DNA from: AP-15 sp963724435
GTDB lineage: Bacteria > Pseudomonadota > Alphaproteobacteria > ATCC43930 > CGMCC-115725
Reading direction: 5' to 3'
Assembly (NCBI GenBank): GCA_963724435.1
Contig: CAVRUN010000018.1
Location: 1-64,000, forward strand
Length of the DNA: 64,000 nucleotides
Both the position numbers and the translations under genes were made by a program. This document shows, one piece after another, positions 34,260 through 42,500 of the stretch (within the stretch, counting starts at the first letter, position 1; each line of letters begins with the position of its first letter). The notes below the pieces were generated by a model. It worked only from the letters and a program-made list of their open reading frames with translations. It had not been told where the DNA came from and ran no database searches.

Positions 34260-35015
34260 TCAGAAGTGGATTTCGTATTCGGCTTGCCAGCGCCAAGTGT
34301 CGCGTGGCGCCCACGGCCGTATCCCAAAGAGGATGCCACCGTTCCACTTTAGTGTGCCCGGACCGAGATTGCTTATCGTGCCGAATACCTGCGGGCCGAT
34401 GCGGTTGTCTTGCGGCCAGCCGGAGTTATACTCGGGGAAGCTGCTAGGCTGGCCGTAAGCCTGGAATCCGGGCTCGATCGGCGTGCCGAGCGCAATCCGT
34501 GTTTCCCACGCATAAAGAAAACCCGGCCTGCCCGAGGCGTATGGCGTGCCGACGTCATGTTCCATGAAAAGGTTAACGGTATTGATGGTGTGAGAAAATT
34601 CTTTGCGAAAAATCGGTCCAAAGGTCACCTCGTTGGGCGTGTTCGCCAATGTCGTCTTGCCGAATTCAAAAAAGAAACCGCTGTCGATCCACCGCTCACC
34701 GCGCTCTGTAAACTGAAGAATGTTTTCCCACGTCACCTGACTGAAATGTATCGACTGGCCAGGCCCTGCGTCGCGCTCCTGCTCCAATTCCAATTCGGTA
34801 CGCCAGAAGCTATTAACGCCGTATTCGAGCTCCTGAGTCGAACTCAATTCGCCGCTGTGGGCGTGGCTCGGATCCTGGCCGATATCGCCTAATGGTTCGA
34901 TCGCAATTTCGCCGGTTTCGGCGTCAGGCATCTGCACCTTGAAGTCCGCAGCGGCGGGCATCGCGACAGCAAGGCAGACCGCTCCAGCAAGCGATGACAT
35001 GATAGTGCTTCGCAT
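34260..35015 (-). CDS. Predicted exported outer-membrane beta-barrel protein of a metal-uptake operon
   Basis: A 251-aa protein, family not recognised. A signal peptide (MRSTIMSSLAGAVCLAVAMP, ending PAAA/D) leads into an acidic N-terminal segment (ETGEIAIEPLGDIGQDPSHA HSGE, with His) and then alternating strands such as SFWRTELELEQERDA, RWIDSGFFFEFGKTT, NTVNLFMEHDVGT, LKWNGGILFGIRPWA. It ends in WQAEYEIHF; a terminal Phe after an alternating strand is the usual outer-membrane barrel targeting signal. I use ATG 35015 (GGGAG upstream) rather than the GTG nine bases earlier. It sits between FTR1 and NRAMP genes, so a role in bringing iron or manganese across the outer membrane is inferred. Confidence 0.72.
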   Translation of the reverse strand: MRSTIMSSLAGAVCLAVAMPAAADFKVQMPDAETGEIAIEPLGDIGQDPSHAHSGELSSTQELEYGVNSFWRTELELEQERDAGPGQSIHFSQVTWENILQFTERGERWIDSGFFFEFGKTTLANTPNEVTFGPIFRKEFSHTINTVNLFMEHDVGTPYASGRPGFLYAWETRIALGTPIEPGFQAYGQPSSFPEYNSGWPQDNRIGPQVFGTISNLGPGTLKWNGGILFGIRPWAPRDTWRWQAEYEIHF

Positions 35016-35064
35016 TCGCAGCACTCCCGCAGACGGCGCGTTCCAAAAAAGCAGGCGAATTTAC

Positions 35065-35904
35065 TTAGACGGTTGCGACCGGACGCGGCAGATTCGGCGC
35101 GCGCTCAGGCGCCATCAACCGCATCAATCCGCCGATCACGATGATTGTTGCGAGATAAAACACGACCTGAATACCGGCCGGTTGCGCTGAATAGCCGATC
35201 AACACATGCAGCAATGTGCCGAGCATGCTGCGCTCGCCGAGAATCGAAGAGGTGTCCCACAAATCATTGCCAAGTGACGGCAAGAGATTGGCCTGCATCA
35301 GGAATGCTGCGCCCTGTGACGCCATGCCCGCCGCCAACAGCAGGATCAGCCAGCTGGTCACGGCAAACAGCCGCTTCATCGGGATCGCGAGCAGGCCGAA
35401 GTAGATCAGCGTGCCGATCGCAACGCCGCCAATCATCCCCAACGCTCCCCCCGCCAGCATGCTGAGCGCACCAACACCGGAGGCGAGGGCGATGCCGTAC
35501 AAAAACAGCACGACCTCGGACCCCTCGCGCAAAACCGCGATACCGACGACGAGACCCAACGCGTAGAGCGGCCGACTGCCGCCCATGACGGCCCGGCCCA
35601 GGCCCGCTGCGCTCGCCGCCAACTCGCGTCCGTGCCGGTTCATCCAGATGTTGTGCCAGCCGAGCATTGCGACCGCGGTAAAGAGAATGGTCGCATTAAA
35701 CAATTCCTGGCCGATGCCGTTGACCGCGGCGGCGATCGCCTCGGCGCAGCCGGCGACGATCGTGGCGCCGGCGATCCCGGCAGCAACCCCGGCTCCGACC
35801 CAAACTCCCCGGCGGGGCACACCGCGGCTCGCTGCCAGCACTATGCCGACCACCAGGGCGGCTTCAAGAACTTCGCGGAAAACGATGATTGCCGTGGCCA
35901 GCAT
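35065..35904 (-). CDS. FTR1-family iron permease
   Basis: A 279-aa inner-membrane permease with seven hydrophobic helices. Both REXXE iron-transport motifs are present: REVLE (10-14) and REGSE (126-130). FTR1 proteins move ferric iron after ferrous oxidation, in bacteria as EfeU or FetM-type systems. No EfeB or EfeO gene is present; the partner here is the small cupredoxin 11 bp upstream. Length is as expected for EfeU. Confidence 0.93.
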   Translation of the reverse strand: MLATAIIVFREVLEAALVVGIVLAASRGVPRRGVWVGAGVAAGIAGATIVAGCAEAIAAAVNGIGQELFNATILFTAVAMLGWHNIWMNRHGRELAASAAGLGRAVMGGSRPLYALGLVVGIAVLREGSEVVLFLYGIALASGVGALSMLAGGALGMIGGVAIGTLIYFGLLAIPMKRLFAVTSWLILLLAAGMASQGAAFLMQANLLPSLGNDLWDTSSILGERSMLGTLLHVLIGYSAQPAGIQVVFYLATIIVIGGLMRLMAPERAPNLPRPVATV

Positions 35905-35915
35905 TACGCTACTCG

Positions 35916-36242
35916 CTATTTAACGACCAGATGACCGCGGGTCTGCGGATGAAAATCGTCGAAAAATTCATAGCTGCCGGGATCGAGCGGCCCGACAAAG
36001 ACCGTGATCTCCTGACCGGGGCCAACCACTTTCTCGCGGTGGAACTGATTGCTTTCGAATTCGGATGTGGTCTGGTTTTCGTTGCGGACCACAAGCTTGA
36101 CCTTAACACCGGCCGGGATCTGGACTTCGCTCGGCACAAACTGGTTGTTCTTCAGCGCAATTGAGAAACTCGGAACGTCAGCTGAGGCGGGTGTCGCCAA
36201 TAGCAGACCCAGCACTCCGGCGACCGGCAGAAAACGACGCAT
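35916..36242 (-). CDS. Periplasmic cupredoxin-like protein lacking the copper Cys
   Basis: A 108-aa exported protein: signal peptide MRRFLPVAGVLGLLLATPAS (cleavage after ASA), then a cupredoxin fold (FSIALKNNQFVPSEVQIPAG, VKLVVRNENQTTSEFESNQF, GPLDPGSYEFFDDFHPQTRG). The type-1 copper Cys is absent: the C-terminal loop has EFFDDFHPQT. This resembles the EfeO/P19-associated cupredoxin domains that lie next to FTR1 permeases. The His and acidic residues (FHREKVVG, FFDDFH) could bind iron or copper differently. ATG 36242 gives the signal peptide; the frame is open for 53 more codons without support. First gene of the operon. Confidence 0.85.
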   Translation of the reverse strand: MRRFLPVAGVLGLLLATPASADVPSFSIALKNNQFVPSEVQIPAGVKVKLVVRNENQTTSEFESNQFHREKVVGPGQEITVFVGPLDPGSYEFFDDFHPQTRGHLVVK

Positions 36243-36345
36243 CGACGGCACCAAACATTGCGAATGCGAACGGCTCGCAATATCAGCGGTATACCGTTGC
36301 ACGACAATCGCAAAATTATCACGGTACCGCCGGCGTGCCATGCGC

Positions 36346-37140
36346 CTAGCGCATCGCTCGCTCTCCACGGCCCGGCTCAATCCGGTCGAGAATCTCGGCA
36401 AACACCGCCTCGAACATCGCGGCCGTCAGCTTTCCGGTGTTCGTGTTGAGTCGCGAGCAGTGATAGCTGTCGGCCAACAGCCGCCCATCCGGAAGCGCAT
36501 GCACCGCACCATGGCCGAACCGGAACAATGCACGGCGCAGGCCCAATGCCGAGAGCACTGCATCATGGGCGATCGCCCCTAATGCCACAAACGCGCGAAG
36601 CCCGGGCGAGGCCATCACCTCCTGCACCAGGAAGCGCCGGCAGGCGGTGATCTCGCGCGGTTCGGGCTTGTTTTGCGGCGGGACGCAGCGCACCGCGTTG
36701 GTAATCCGCGCGCCGACCAGCGCCAGCCCATCATCCGACCGCGCGTCGTAGTGCCCCAATGCCAGCCCGAATTTGCGCAGGGTCGCATAAAGCAAGTCGC
36801 CCGCGTAATCGCCGGTGAACGGGCGCCCCGTTCGATTAGCGCCGCGCAGCCCCGGCGCCAGCCCGACGATTAGTAGCTCGGCCGCCTTCACGCCAAAGGA
36901 CGGCACCGGTGCGTTGAACCAATCAGGATGCGCCTTGCGCTGGGTCTCGCGAAACGCCACCAGCCGCGGGCACAGCGCACAGTCCCGGCCTGGAAGCTTT
37001 GCTGCCGGCATTTGCCCGGTTTCCAGAACCCCACCCGGCGGTTCGGCGGGAACGGGAGGCTCGGTCGCCAGCGGCCTCGGAGACTCGGACCCAGGAGACT
37101 CGGACCCGGGCGACTCGGGCTCGCGCGATGGCGCGCTCAC
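36346..37140 (-). CDS. Uracil-DNA glycosylase family 5 (UDGb-type), Fe-S
   Basis: A 264-aa base-excision repair enzyme removing uracil and other deaminated bases. Motif 1 is GLAPGLRGANRTGRPFTGD and motif 3 is DSYHCSRLNTNTGKLT, as in family 5. Cysteines in RDCALCPRL, NAVRCVPPQ and TACRRF can bind a 4Fe-4S cluster. The N-terminal 45 residues are a Pro/Ser/Glu linker with a short SPGSE repeat, longer than usual. It overlaps the NYN gene by 4 bases (ATGA), so the two are co-translated. Confidence 0.9.
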   Translation of the reverse strand: MSAPSREPESPGSESPGSESPRPLATEPPVPAEPPGGVLETGQMPAAKLPGRDCALCPRLVAFRETQRKAHPDWFNAPVPSFGVKAAELLIVGLAPGLRGANRTGRPFTGDYAGDLLYATLRKFGLALGHYDARSDDGLALVGARITNAVRCVPPQNKPEPREITACRRFLVQEVMASPGLRAFVALGAIAHDAVLSALGLRRALFRFGHGAVHALPDGRLLADSYHCSRLNTNTGKLTAAMFEAVFAEILDRIEPGRGERAMR

Positions 37141-37715
37141 GCCTCGTCGACGGTTTCGGTGCGCACCCGCAGTTCCTCGCGCGGATGATGATTGCGCGCA
37201 ATGTTGGGTGCGAGATCCTGCAATTCTATAAAGTTGTCGGCTTGGCGGCGCAGATCGTCCGAAACCATTGGCGGCGACGAGCGGATCGTCGATACCACCG
37301 ACACGCGCACGCCGCGGCGCTGCACCGCCTCAACCAGCCGGCGAAAATCGCCGTCGCCGGAAAACAGCACGGCATGGTCGATAAATTGCGCCATTTCGAG
37401 CATATCGATCGCCAGTTCGATATCCATGTTGCCCTTGATCCGGCGCCGCCCCATCACGTCGGTGAACTCCTTGGTGGGCTTTGTGACCATCGAATAGCCG
37501 TTGTAATCGAGCCAATCCACCAATGGCCGGATTGGCGAATATTCCTGATCTTCGACCAACGCCGTATAATAAAACGCGCGGATCAGCCGCCCTTTGGTGC
37601 TGAACAAATCGAGAAGCCGCTTGTAATCGATATCAAAAGCAAGGCCGCGGGCGGCGGAATAAAGATTGGCGCCGTCGATAAATATGGCGATACGCTCTTC
37701 TGGATAGAATATCAT
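37137..37715 (-). CDS. NYN-domain protein (LabA/DUF88-type), predicted nuclease
   Basis: A 192-aa PIN-like protein. Acidic metal-site residues are in IAIFIDGANLYSAARGL (Asp14), KGNMDIELAIDMLEMAQF and DHAVLFSGDGDFRRLVEAVQ, the three classical NYN motifs, so ribonuclease activity is plausible. The C-terminal 30 residues are basic and acidic and disordered-looking. First gene of a two-gene operon with the uracil-DNA glycosylase (ATGA overlap). The biological target is unknown. Confidence 0.9.
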   Translation of the reverse strand: MIFYPEERIAIFIDGANLYSAARGLAFDIDYKRLLDLFSTKGRLIRAFYYTALVEDQEYSPIRPLVDWLDYNGYSMVTKPTKEFTDVMGRRRIKGNMDIELAIDMLEMAQFIDHAVLFSGDGDFRRLVEAVQRRGVRVSVVSTIRSSPPMVSDDLRRQADNFIELQDLAPNIARNHHPREELRVRTETVDEA

Positions 37716-38049
37716 TGGGGATAATGCTCCAAATCACGATACCTTAATAAAAGTGTCGTACAGCGACGCAGCCGGGTCAAGCGCAACCTCCGCCGGCCAG
37801 GCAGGTTCCCTAAATAGTACAAAACAGTTTTGTGGTCGCAAATCGCGCGCACGTTGCCCTCTGGGCAGGCTCCGCGGCCGCCCTGCCGCGCCGCACTTAA
37901 ACCGGAAATCACCGAATGCCGCCGTTTGTGGGCTTACACACTTTGAAAGGTGTTGGAGGAGGCGGAGCGCTGCCACACCCGCCCTAGCACAGCTTCCGGC
38001 AATCTCCCGGAAGGCGCCAAACAGCCGAGGCGACTGCGGGAGTGCAGCG
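37716..38049. other. Upstream region of the NYN-UDG operon, with one inverted repeat
   Basis: 334 bases with no convincing gene. A near-perfect palindrome ACAAAACAGTTTTGT lies at 37819-37833, about 105 bases ahead of the NYN start codon. Several ATA/AAT-rich steps (37730-37760) could hold a minus-strand promoter. The open minus-strand frame across it has no family features. Confidence 0.4.
37819..37833. promoter_or_regulatory. 7-bp palindrome, candidate operator
   Basis: ACAAAAC-A-GTTTTGT is a perfect 7-bp inverted repeat with a 1-nt centre, in otherwise non-coding DNA between the NYN gene and the 47-aa ORF. The spacing is compatible with a helix-turn-helix repressor site. No regulator gene is adjacent. 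Confidence 0.3.
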
Positions 38050-38193
38050 TCAGGCGTAATGCGGGTAGATGTAGTCGATCGGATTGCCGACCTTGCCGTC
38101 GTGATTTGGCTGATGTCGGGGCGAGGCGGAGTGCATGCTCGCGGCTGCAAGAACGATCCCGACGCAAAACAAAAGCGATCTAACGACCAGCAT
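38050..38193 (-). CDS. 47-aa predicted exported peptide
   Basis: The ATG at 38193 is preceded by AGGGGAAG. The product starts MLVVRSLLFCVGIVLAAASM, a clean signal peptide with positive charge and hydrophobic core. The remaining 25 residues read SPRHQPNHDGKVGN and PIDYIYPHYA. His-rich and aromatic mature part. No family recognised. Compact gene with good start signals, so probably real despite its length. Confidence 0.55.
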   Translation of the reverse strand: MLVVRSLLFCVGIVLAAASMHSASPRHQPNHDGKVGNPIDYIYPHYA

Positions 38194-38427
38194 ATCGGCT
38201 TCCCCTAACCCGCCGTGAAACCAAACATCGGTCGTGCTCGGGCAGTTCCGGCTTTGCTGTCGGAAAAACCTTAAGCGAACTAAACACGATTAAAATCAAT
38301 GATGTATAAATCTAATGTCCGGAACCCGACAAAATTCCGAACGTTGGCAGATTAACCACTCACCGCAGACTGCACAGGAACAAACATCGTTTTATGAGCC
38401 CTGCACATACTTTATCGGAGGAGACGC

Positions 38428-38592
38428 ATGGTTGACCCAAACGAGCTGCGATCCCTTGCGCGAACTTGCCGCGATCTGGCGAAATCTGCGCTAGAGCCGG
38501 ACACTGTTGACCAGCTGCGGCTATGGGCTGTCGAGCTGGCGGATGTGGCCGACGCGATCGAGCGCGAGCAAGAATCCCGGCCTGACGATTAA
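38428..38592 (+). CDS. 54-aa helical cytoplasmic protein
   Basis: A strong ribosome site (GGAGGAGACGC) precedes ATG 38428. The product reads MVDPNELRSLARTCRDLAKS, ALEPDTVDQLRLWAVELADV, ADAIEREQESRPDD: two amphipathic helices joined by a short turn. It resembles the small helical proteins common in Bradyrhizobium-like genomes (L..LA......A....LR.LA.EL), of unknown function. The codon pattern is as GC-rich as neighbouring genes. AT-rich DNA with TATAAA at 38307-38312 upstream may hold its promoter. Confidence 0.7.
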   Translation: MVDPNELRSLARTCRDLAKSALEPDTVDQLRLWAVELADVADAIEREQESRPDD

Positions 38593-38734
38593 ATTCACCA
38601 GCAGTGGCCTTCATCGGGATGTCGATAGCATCGGGCGGCGCCGAATAAGCTCGGTGAATTGGCCAACTCGCCACATTGGTTAACGCGGAACCGGCGGCAC
38701 AGCTTGGCGGTTTGCGAGGCGTGATCAATCAGCA

Positions 38735-39073
38735 ATGGAACAGCAAATGACCAGGCAGCTATTGGCCGGCGTGGCGGCCGTCATCCTGATAAGCGGCGTC
38801 GCTGCGGCGCAAACCTATCCGCCCCCGACGACACCTCCCGAGATCCCGGGTGCCGGCGCCTCGACGACAACAACGATCACGTCGGCCCCGAATGGCGGCT
38901 ACCACGCGACGACGACCAAGCACGGCGTCGACATGTACGGCAACGCGGTTACCAAGAAAGAGACCTATAAGGAGGGGATCGCGGGCAGCTCGCAAAGCCG
39001 CACGATCACCAAGACCGACCCTTGGGGCCGAAGCACCACCACCCACACCACAACCACCACCAACCCGCAGTAG
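38735..39073 (+). CDS. Small exported Thr/Gly-rich protein
   Basis: A 112-aa protein with a signal peptide (MTRQLLAGVAAVILISGVAA, cleaved near AAA/Q). The mature part is Pro/Thr-rich (TYPPPTTPPEIPGAGASTTT), has a middle repeat-like block (GGYHATTTKHGVDMYGNAVT), and a Thr/His-rich tail (GRSTTTHTTTTTNPQ). No catalytic motif. The first ATG (38735) and the fifth codon Met (38747) are both possible starts. Likely periplasmic or surface. No family recognised. Confidence 0.7.
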   Translation: MEQQMTRQLLAGVAAVILISGVAAAQTYPPPTTPPEIPGAGASTTTTITSAPNGGYHATTTKHGVDMYGNAVTKKETYKEGIAGSSQSRTITKTDPWGRSTTTHTTTTTNPQ

Positions 39074-39582
39074 TTTACCTATTTGCGGGGCCGCCTCACC
39101 CGGCGAAAGTTCGACTGGAACACGACCTGCCGAACTCCCGCGGCAGTGGTCTGGCCCTTTTACAAAGGCCGCTCCGAAGCAACCTATTTACACACCTCGC
39201 TCACCCGCCGAGGTCGTGCAGGCAATCATAAAGCCCACGAACCTCAACGCCTCTACAAGAGTATCTTCTTTACGAAGTTCGCGGCAAACGCACTGCGCTT
39301 TTCCAAAATGGCGGATATTTGGGTAATTCCGGCCGGGCAGCTGTCTCGATGGACGGGCATCGCGGTGGAATTTGACTGCGACCGGGCCGGGCACGCTGGG
39401 ATGGCTGGAAGGCTGTCCTAAATATGACGCTCGACGTGGCGTCGTTGCTCAGTTTTGGTTGTCGCCGTCAAGCCACGGCGGAGACGCAATTCGACGTTTT
39501 CCAAGATTGGGATTGCGTCGCGCCCCTTTGGCTTGTCGCCGGTTATCGCGACCGGCGCGGCCCGTCCTACTGGGAGAAACGC
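39074..39582. other. Intergenic region between two small exported-protein genes
   Basis: 509 bases with no convincing gene. Open frames exist on both strands but lack ribosome sites, signal peptides or motifs. The last 150 bases should contain the promoter of the Tyr-rich protein gene. Confidence 0.4.
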
Positions 39583-39879
39583 ATGCGCATCCGTCTATTT
39601 GCGGCTTCGGCCGCCTTCGCCGCCGGGCTCGCCGCCCTGCCGATCGCGACCGCCGAGGCGCAATACTACTATCCTCCCTGCTCGCCCTTTCCGCTGGCTT
39701 GGCCGTTCTGCATAGCGGGCGCCGCCGTCAACACCGCCGCCACGATCGTCACCGCGCCGTTCGTGGCGCTTTCGGGACCCTACTACTACCCCTATTATGG
39801 CTATCGCTACGGCTATTACGGGCGGCCTCGGCACCATCACGCGCGGCACTACGCGCATTATTACTACGGACCGCGCTGA
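39583..39879 (+). CDS. Small exported Tyr-rich protein
   Basis: A 98-aa protein with a signal peptide (MRIRLFAASAAFAAGLAALP, cleaved after AEA). The mature sequence begins QYYYPPCSPFPLAWPFC (two Cys), then has a hydrophobic Ala/Val stretch (AGAAVNTAATIVTAPFVALS) and ends in Tyr/His/Arg repeats (YYYPYYGYRYGYYGRP, HHHARHYAHYYYGPR). ATG 39583 with GGGAG upstream is chosen; the frame is open earlier without support. Such YY/GY-rich exported proteins are common in Rhizobiales and uncharacterised. It converges with the ThDP enzyme gene 9 bp away. Confidence 0.7.
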   Translation: MRIRLFAASAAFAAGLAALPIATAEAQYYYPPCSPFPLAWPFCIAGAAVNTAATIVTAPFVALSGPYYYPYYGYRYGYYGRPRHHHARHYAHYYYGPR

Positions 39880-39888
39880 GCTCGCCCG

Positions 39889-41643
39889 TCATGCGACGCG
39901 GTCGCCTTGCCGGATTTCGACGGTGCGGTTGTCGACCGCGGGGAGCATGCGCGCGGGGTCGCGGGTCACGATCACATCGAGCACCGTCGGGCGGCTGCGC
40001 TCGGCGAGACCGGTCGCGAGCGCCGCGGGCAATTGGCCCGGGTCCTCGACGCGGATGCCGTTGCATCCCATGGCGCGCGCGATTGCGGCATAATCCATCT
40101 CGACAAGATCGGAGGATTGATAGCGGCCGCGAAACATCGCGTGCTGCAACGCTTTGACATAGCCCGAAGCGGCGTTGTTGACGACGACGATTGTTAGCCC
40201 GATGCCGGCGCGGCGAGCGGTCTCGAGTTCGCCCAAGGTCATGTTAAAGCCGCCATCGCCGCCGATTGCCACGACCGGGGTTGCCGGTGCCGCTAAAGCC
40301 GCGCCGATCCCACCGGGCAGCCCATAGCCGATCGAGGCCAGACCACGGTCAGGGATGAAATGCCGCCCGGCCTTCTTGGTGTCGTAAAGCAGCCCGGTCC
40401 AATGCCCGGCGAACCCGCCATCGGCGACAAGGATGCTGTCATCAGGCAGGGCACGGTTCAGCTCACGGCACAGCCGCGCCATGTGGACCGGCCGCTCGTC
40501 TGAATCGAGCCGGGCGGAGGCCTCGTCGCGCCATGCCGCCATTCGCTTCGGGATTTCCGCGGTATAGCCGGCGCGCGCGGCGCGGCTCTGCCTCGAATCA
40601 TCAGCGAGGGCTTCGCTGAGGTCCTCGAGCCCGGCGCGGGCATCACCCCACAATGCCACCACCGGCGGCATGCAGCGGCCAATCTCCTCAGCGACAATTT
40701 CGAGGTGAATGAGTGGGATCGAGCGTGACGGCAAGGCGTAGCGCTTGGTCGCGATTTCTCCCAGCTTGCAGCCGACGACAAGCAGGCAATCCGACGCGTC
40801 GATCAGCTCGTTGGCGATCCGCGAGTAGCGGCCAAAGAGACCGGCCGACAATTGGTGGGTGCAGGCGATACCGCCCTTCCCGCTCATCGTGTGCGCGACC
40901 GGGATCGATTGGGCCTCGGCCAAGTCGAGCAGTGCGTCGTAGCCCTGCGACAGATGGATGCCGCCGCCGACCAGGATCAAGGGCCGCTCGGCACGCGCGA
41001 GCAATGCCGCGGCGCGCGCGATATCGGTGCGGTCGGGTCGGATGCGCCGGGCGGGAGCGCGCAACGTCGTCGGGTCGATTGCGAAATCGTCGGCGGTGAA
41101 ATCGTGTTCGCCGTGGCAGACATCCTCAGGCACATCGAGCAATACCGGCCCGGGCCGACCCGAGGTCGCGACGGCAAACGCGCGAGCCAGCAATTCCGGA
41201 ACGCGGGCGGTCTGCTCGACCCGGATCAATTCCTTCACTGCCGGCCGCAGGATTTCGACCTGGCGCGCCTCCTGGGTCATGTTTTTCCAGGAATGAGAGC
41301 GGTTGGTGTCTCCGGCAAAGGCGACGATCGGGGTCCCGGCGTTCAACGCCTCGATCAGGCCGGTAACAAGGTTGGTGGCGCCGGGGCCGAGCGTGCCGTC
41401 GCACACCCCCGGCCGGTTGGTGACTCGCGCATAAGCCTCGGCGGCAAAGGCGCCGCAGCGCTCGTCGTTGATCAGAAAGTGCCGCATCCCGAGTTGCGAC
41501 AGCGCGTCGTAAAACGGCAATAGCTGGAAGCCGCCCATGCCGAACATCGGCCCGACCTCGGCGAGCCGCAGCATCTCCGCCATGGCGCGGCCGCCATTCA
41601 TCCGCCCCGAGGGGCGGTTGCTGGTGCGGTTTGCTTCGCTCAT
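39889..41643 (-). CDS. ThDP-dependent enzyme of the acetolactate synthase / benzoylformate decarboxylase superfamily
   Basis: A 584-aa cytoplasmic enzyme with the three ThDP domains. The N-terminal pyrimidine-binding domain has the activating Glu61 (INDERCGAFAAEAYARVTNR) and GTLGPGATNLVTGLIEA. The central domain starts RPLILVGGGIHLSQGYDALL. The C-terminal diphosphate-binding domain has the GDGG...NN motif (AIGGDGGFNMTLGEL, VVVNNAASG, about 460-485). The FAD/valine partners of true acetolactate synthase (ilvN) are missing, so a catabolic decarboxylase or lyase role is more likely. ATG 41643 follows GGGAGGA. It overlaps the upstream duplicated protein gene by ATGA. Confidence 0.85.
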   Translation of the reverse strand: MSEANRTSNRPSGRMNGGRAMAEMLRLAEVGPMFGMGGFQLLPFYDALSQLGMRHFLINDERCGAFAAEAYARVTNRPGVCDGTLGPGATNLVTGLIEALNAGTPIVAFAGDTNRSHSWKNMTQEARQVEILRPAVKELIRVEQTARVPELLARAFAVATSGRPGPVLLDVPEDVCHGEHDFTADDFAIDPTTLRAPARRIRPDRTDIARAAALLARAERPLILVGGGIHLSQGYDALLDLAEAQSIPVAHTMSGKGGIACTHQLSAGLFGRYSRIANELIDASDCLLVVGCKLGEIATKRYALPSRSIPLIHLEIVAEEIGRCMPPVVALWGDARAGLEDLSEALADDSRQSRAARAGYTAEIPKRMAAWRDEASARLDSDERPVHMARLCRELNRALPDDSILVADGGFAGHWTGLLYDTKKAGRHFIPDRGLASIGYGLPGGIGAALAAPATPVVAIGGDGGFNMTLGELETARRAGIGLTIVVVNNAASGYVKALQHAMFRGRYQSSDLVEMDYAAIARAMGCNGIRVEDPGQLPAALATGLAERSRPTVLDVIVTRDPARMLPAVDNRTVEIRQGDRVA

Positions 41644-42500
41644 GCGTGTTCCTCCCGGTCGTGTTTCTTTAGGCCGCGGGCTTGACCCGCGGGGGCGGCG
41701 GCGCGGACAATCGCGACAAACTCGCACGCGCTGAGGCCAGGTGCGATGCCCAAACCCGCAGCCCGCAAATTTACGCGCGATAGAATACCATCCTCGTAGG
41801 TCGAACGGGCGTCGCCAATGCGGGCGGTGTTGGCCGCGACGGTAGCGGCGGCGATGCCGCGGGCATCGAGTGCGGGGAGCCGGGTCACGCCGGCGTCGTC
41901 AACGCCGATGCCGGCATCGTTGAAGAGTGCTGCAAGCGCGTCGTATTTGAGCGCGGTCTCGGGCTTTCCGCCCAATAGCCCCCCATGCGAGCCGGTCACG
42001 ACGATTGTCCCGACATGCTCGGGGCTGACCGCCGATGCCGAGTCGAGCGCCCACACGGCCGGCGGCTCGGGGATCAGCAGAAACGCCGATTCGAGTGCTG
42101 CCGGGGGCTCTCTTCCGCTGGTCGGAGCGTGCGTTAGCGCCGCGGCGGCATCGCTGCAGTTGAGGCCGGGCCGGCAGCCGAGTGCGACCGCGGTGGGATT
42201 GGCATGGGTGATCACGCCCCGCGCCATCATATCGGCGCCGTCGCCGATCCGCGCGGTCGCATGGTCCACCGTGGCGGCCGGTATGCTGAGTTTGGCGAGA
42301 TAGTCGAGCCCGGCAATCCCGGCATCGTCGCGCCCGATCCCGGCATCGTTAAAGATTGCCGCCGCAACACCGAGCTTGGCCGCGACATAGGCGGCATAAA
42401 CGCCACCATGCGAGCCGTTGACGACGACCGCACCTTTGGCTTCGGGGCCGATGCGGGTGATGCTGTCGGCGGTCAGGATCGGCGCGGATTGAGAGGGCAT
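41640..42500 (-). CDS. Unrecognised protein made of two homologous halves
   Basis: A 286-aa soluble protein with an internal duplication. Half 1: VVVNGSHGGVYAAYVA ... AAIFNDAGIGRDDAGI ... DHATARIGDGADMMARGVI ... GLNCSDAAAAL. Half 2: IVVTGSHGGLLGGKPE ... AALFNDAGIGVDDAGV ... ANTARIGDARSTYEDGIL ... GLSACEFVAIV. Conserved blocks GSHGG, FNDAGIG.DDAG, ARIGD and a Cys in each half suggest a pseudo-symmetric active or binding site. No signal peptide, no known domain recognised. ATG 42500 gives a clean N-terminus (MPSQSAPILT); earlier ATGs at 42539/42536 are possible. The stop overlaps the ThDP enzyme start (ATGA), so a linked function is very likely. Confidence 0.78.
   Translation of the reverse strand: MPSQSAPILTADSITRIGPEAKGAVVVNGSHGGVYAAYVAAKLGVAAAIFNDAGIGRDDAGIAGLDYLAKLSIPAATVDHATARIGDGADMMARGVITHANPTAVALGCRPGLNCSDAAAALTHAPTSGREPPAALESAFLLIPEPPAVWALDSASAVSPEHVGTIVVTGSHGGLLGGKPETALKYDALAALFNDAGIGVDDAGVTRLPALDARGIAAATVAANTARIGDARSTYEDGILSRVNLRAAGLGIAPGLSACEFVAIVRAAAPAGQARGLKKHDREEHA

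Noticed and set aside
38592..38660. 8-bp inverted repeat AATTCACC...GGTGAATT with a 53-nt interior
   Set aside because: The loop is too long for a terminator and no conserved RNA fold is recognised; could be chance.
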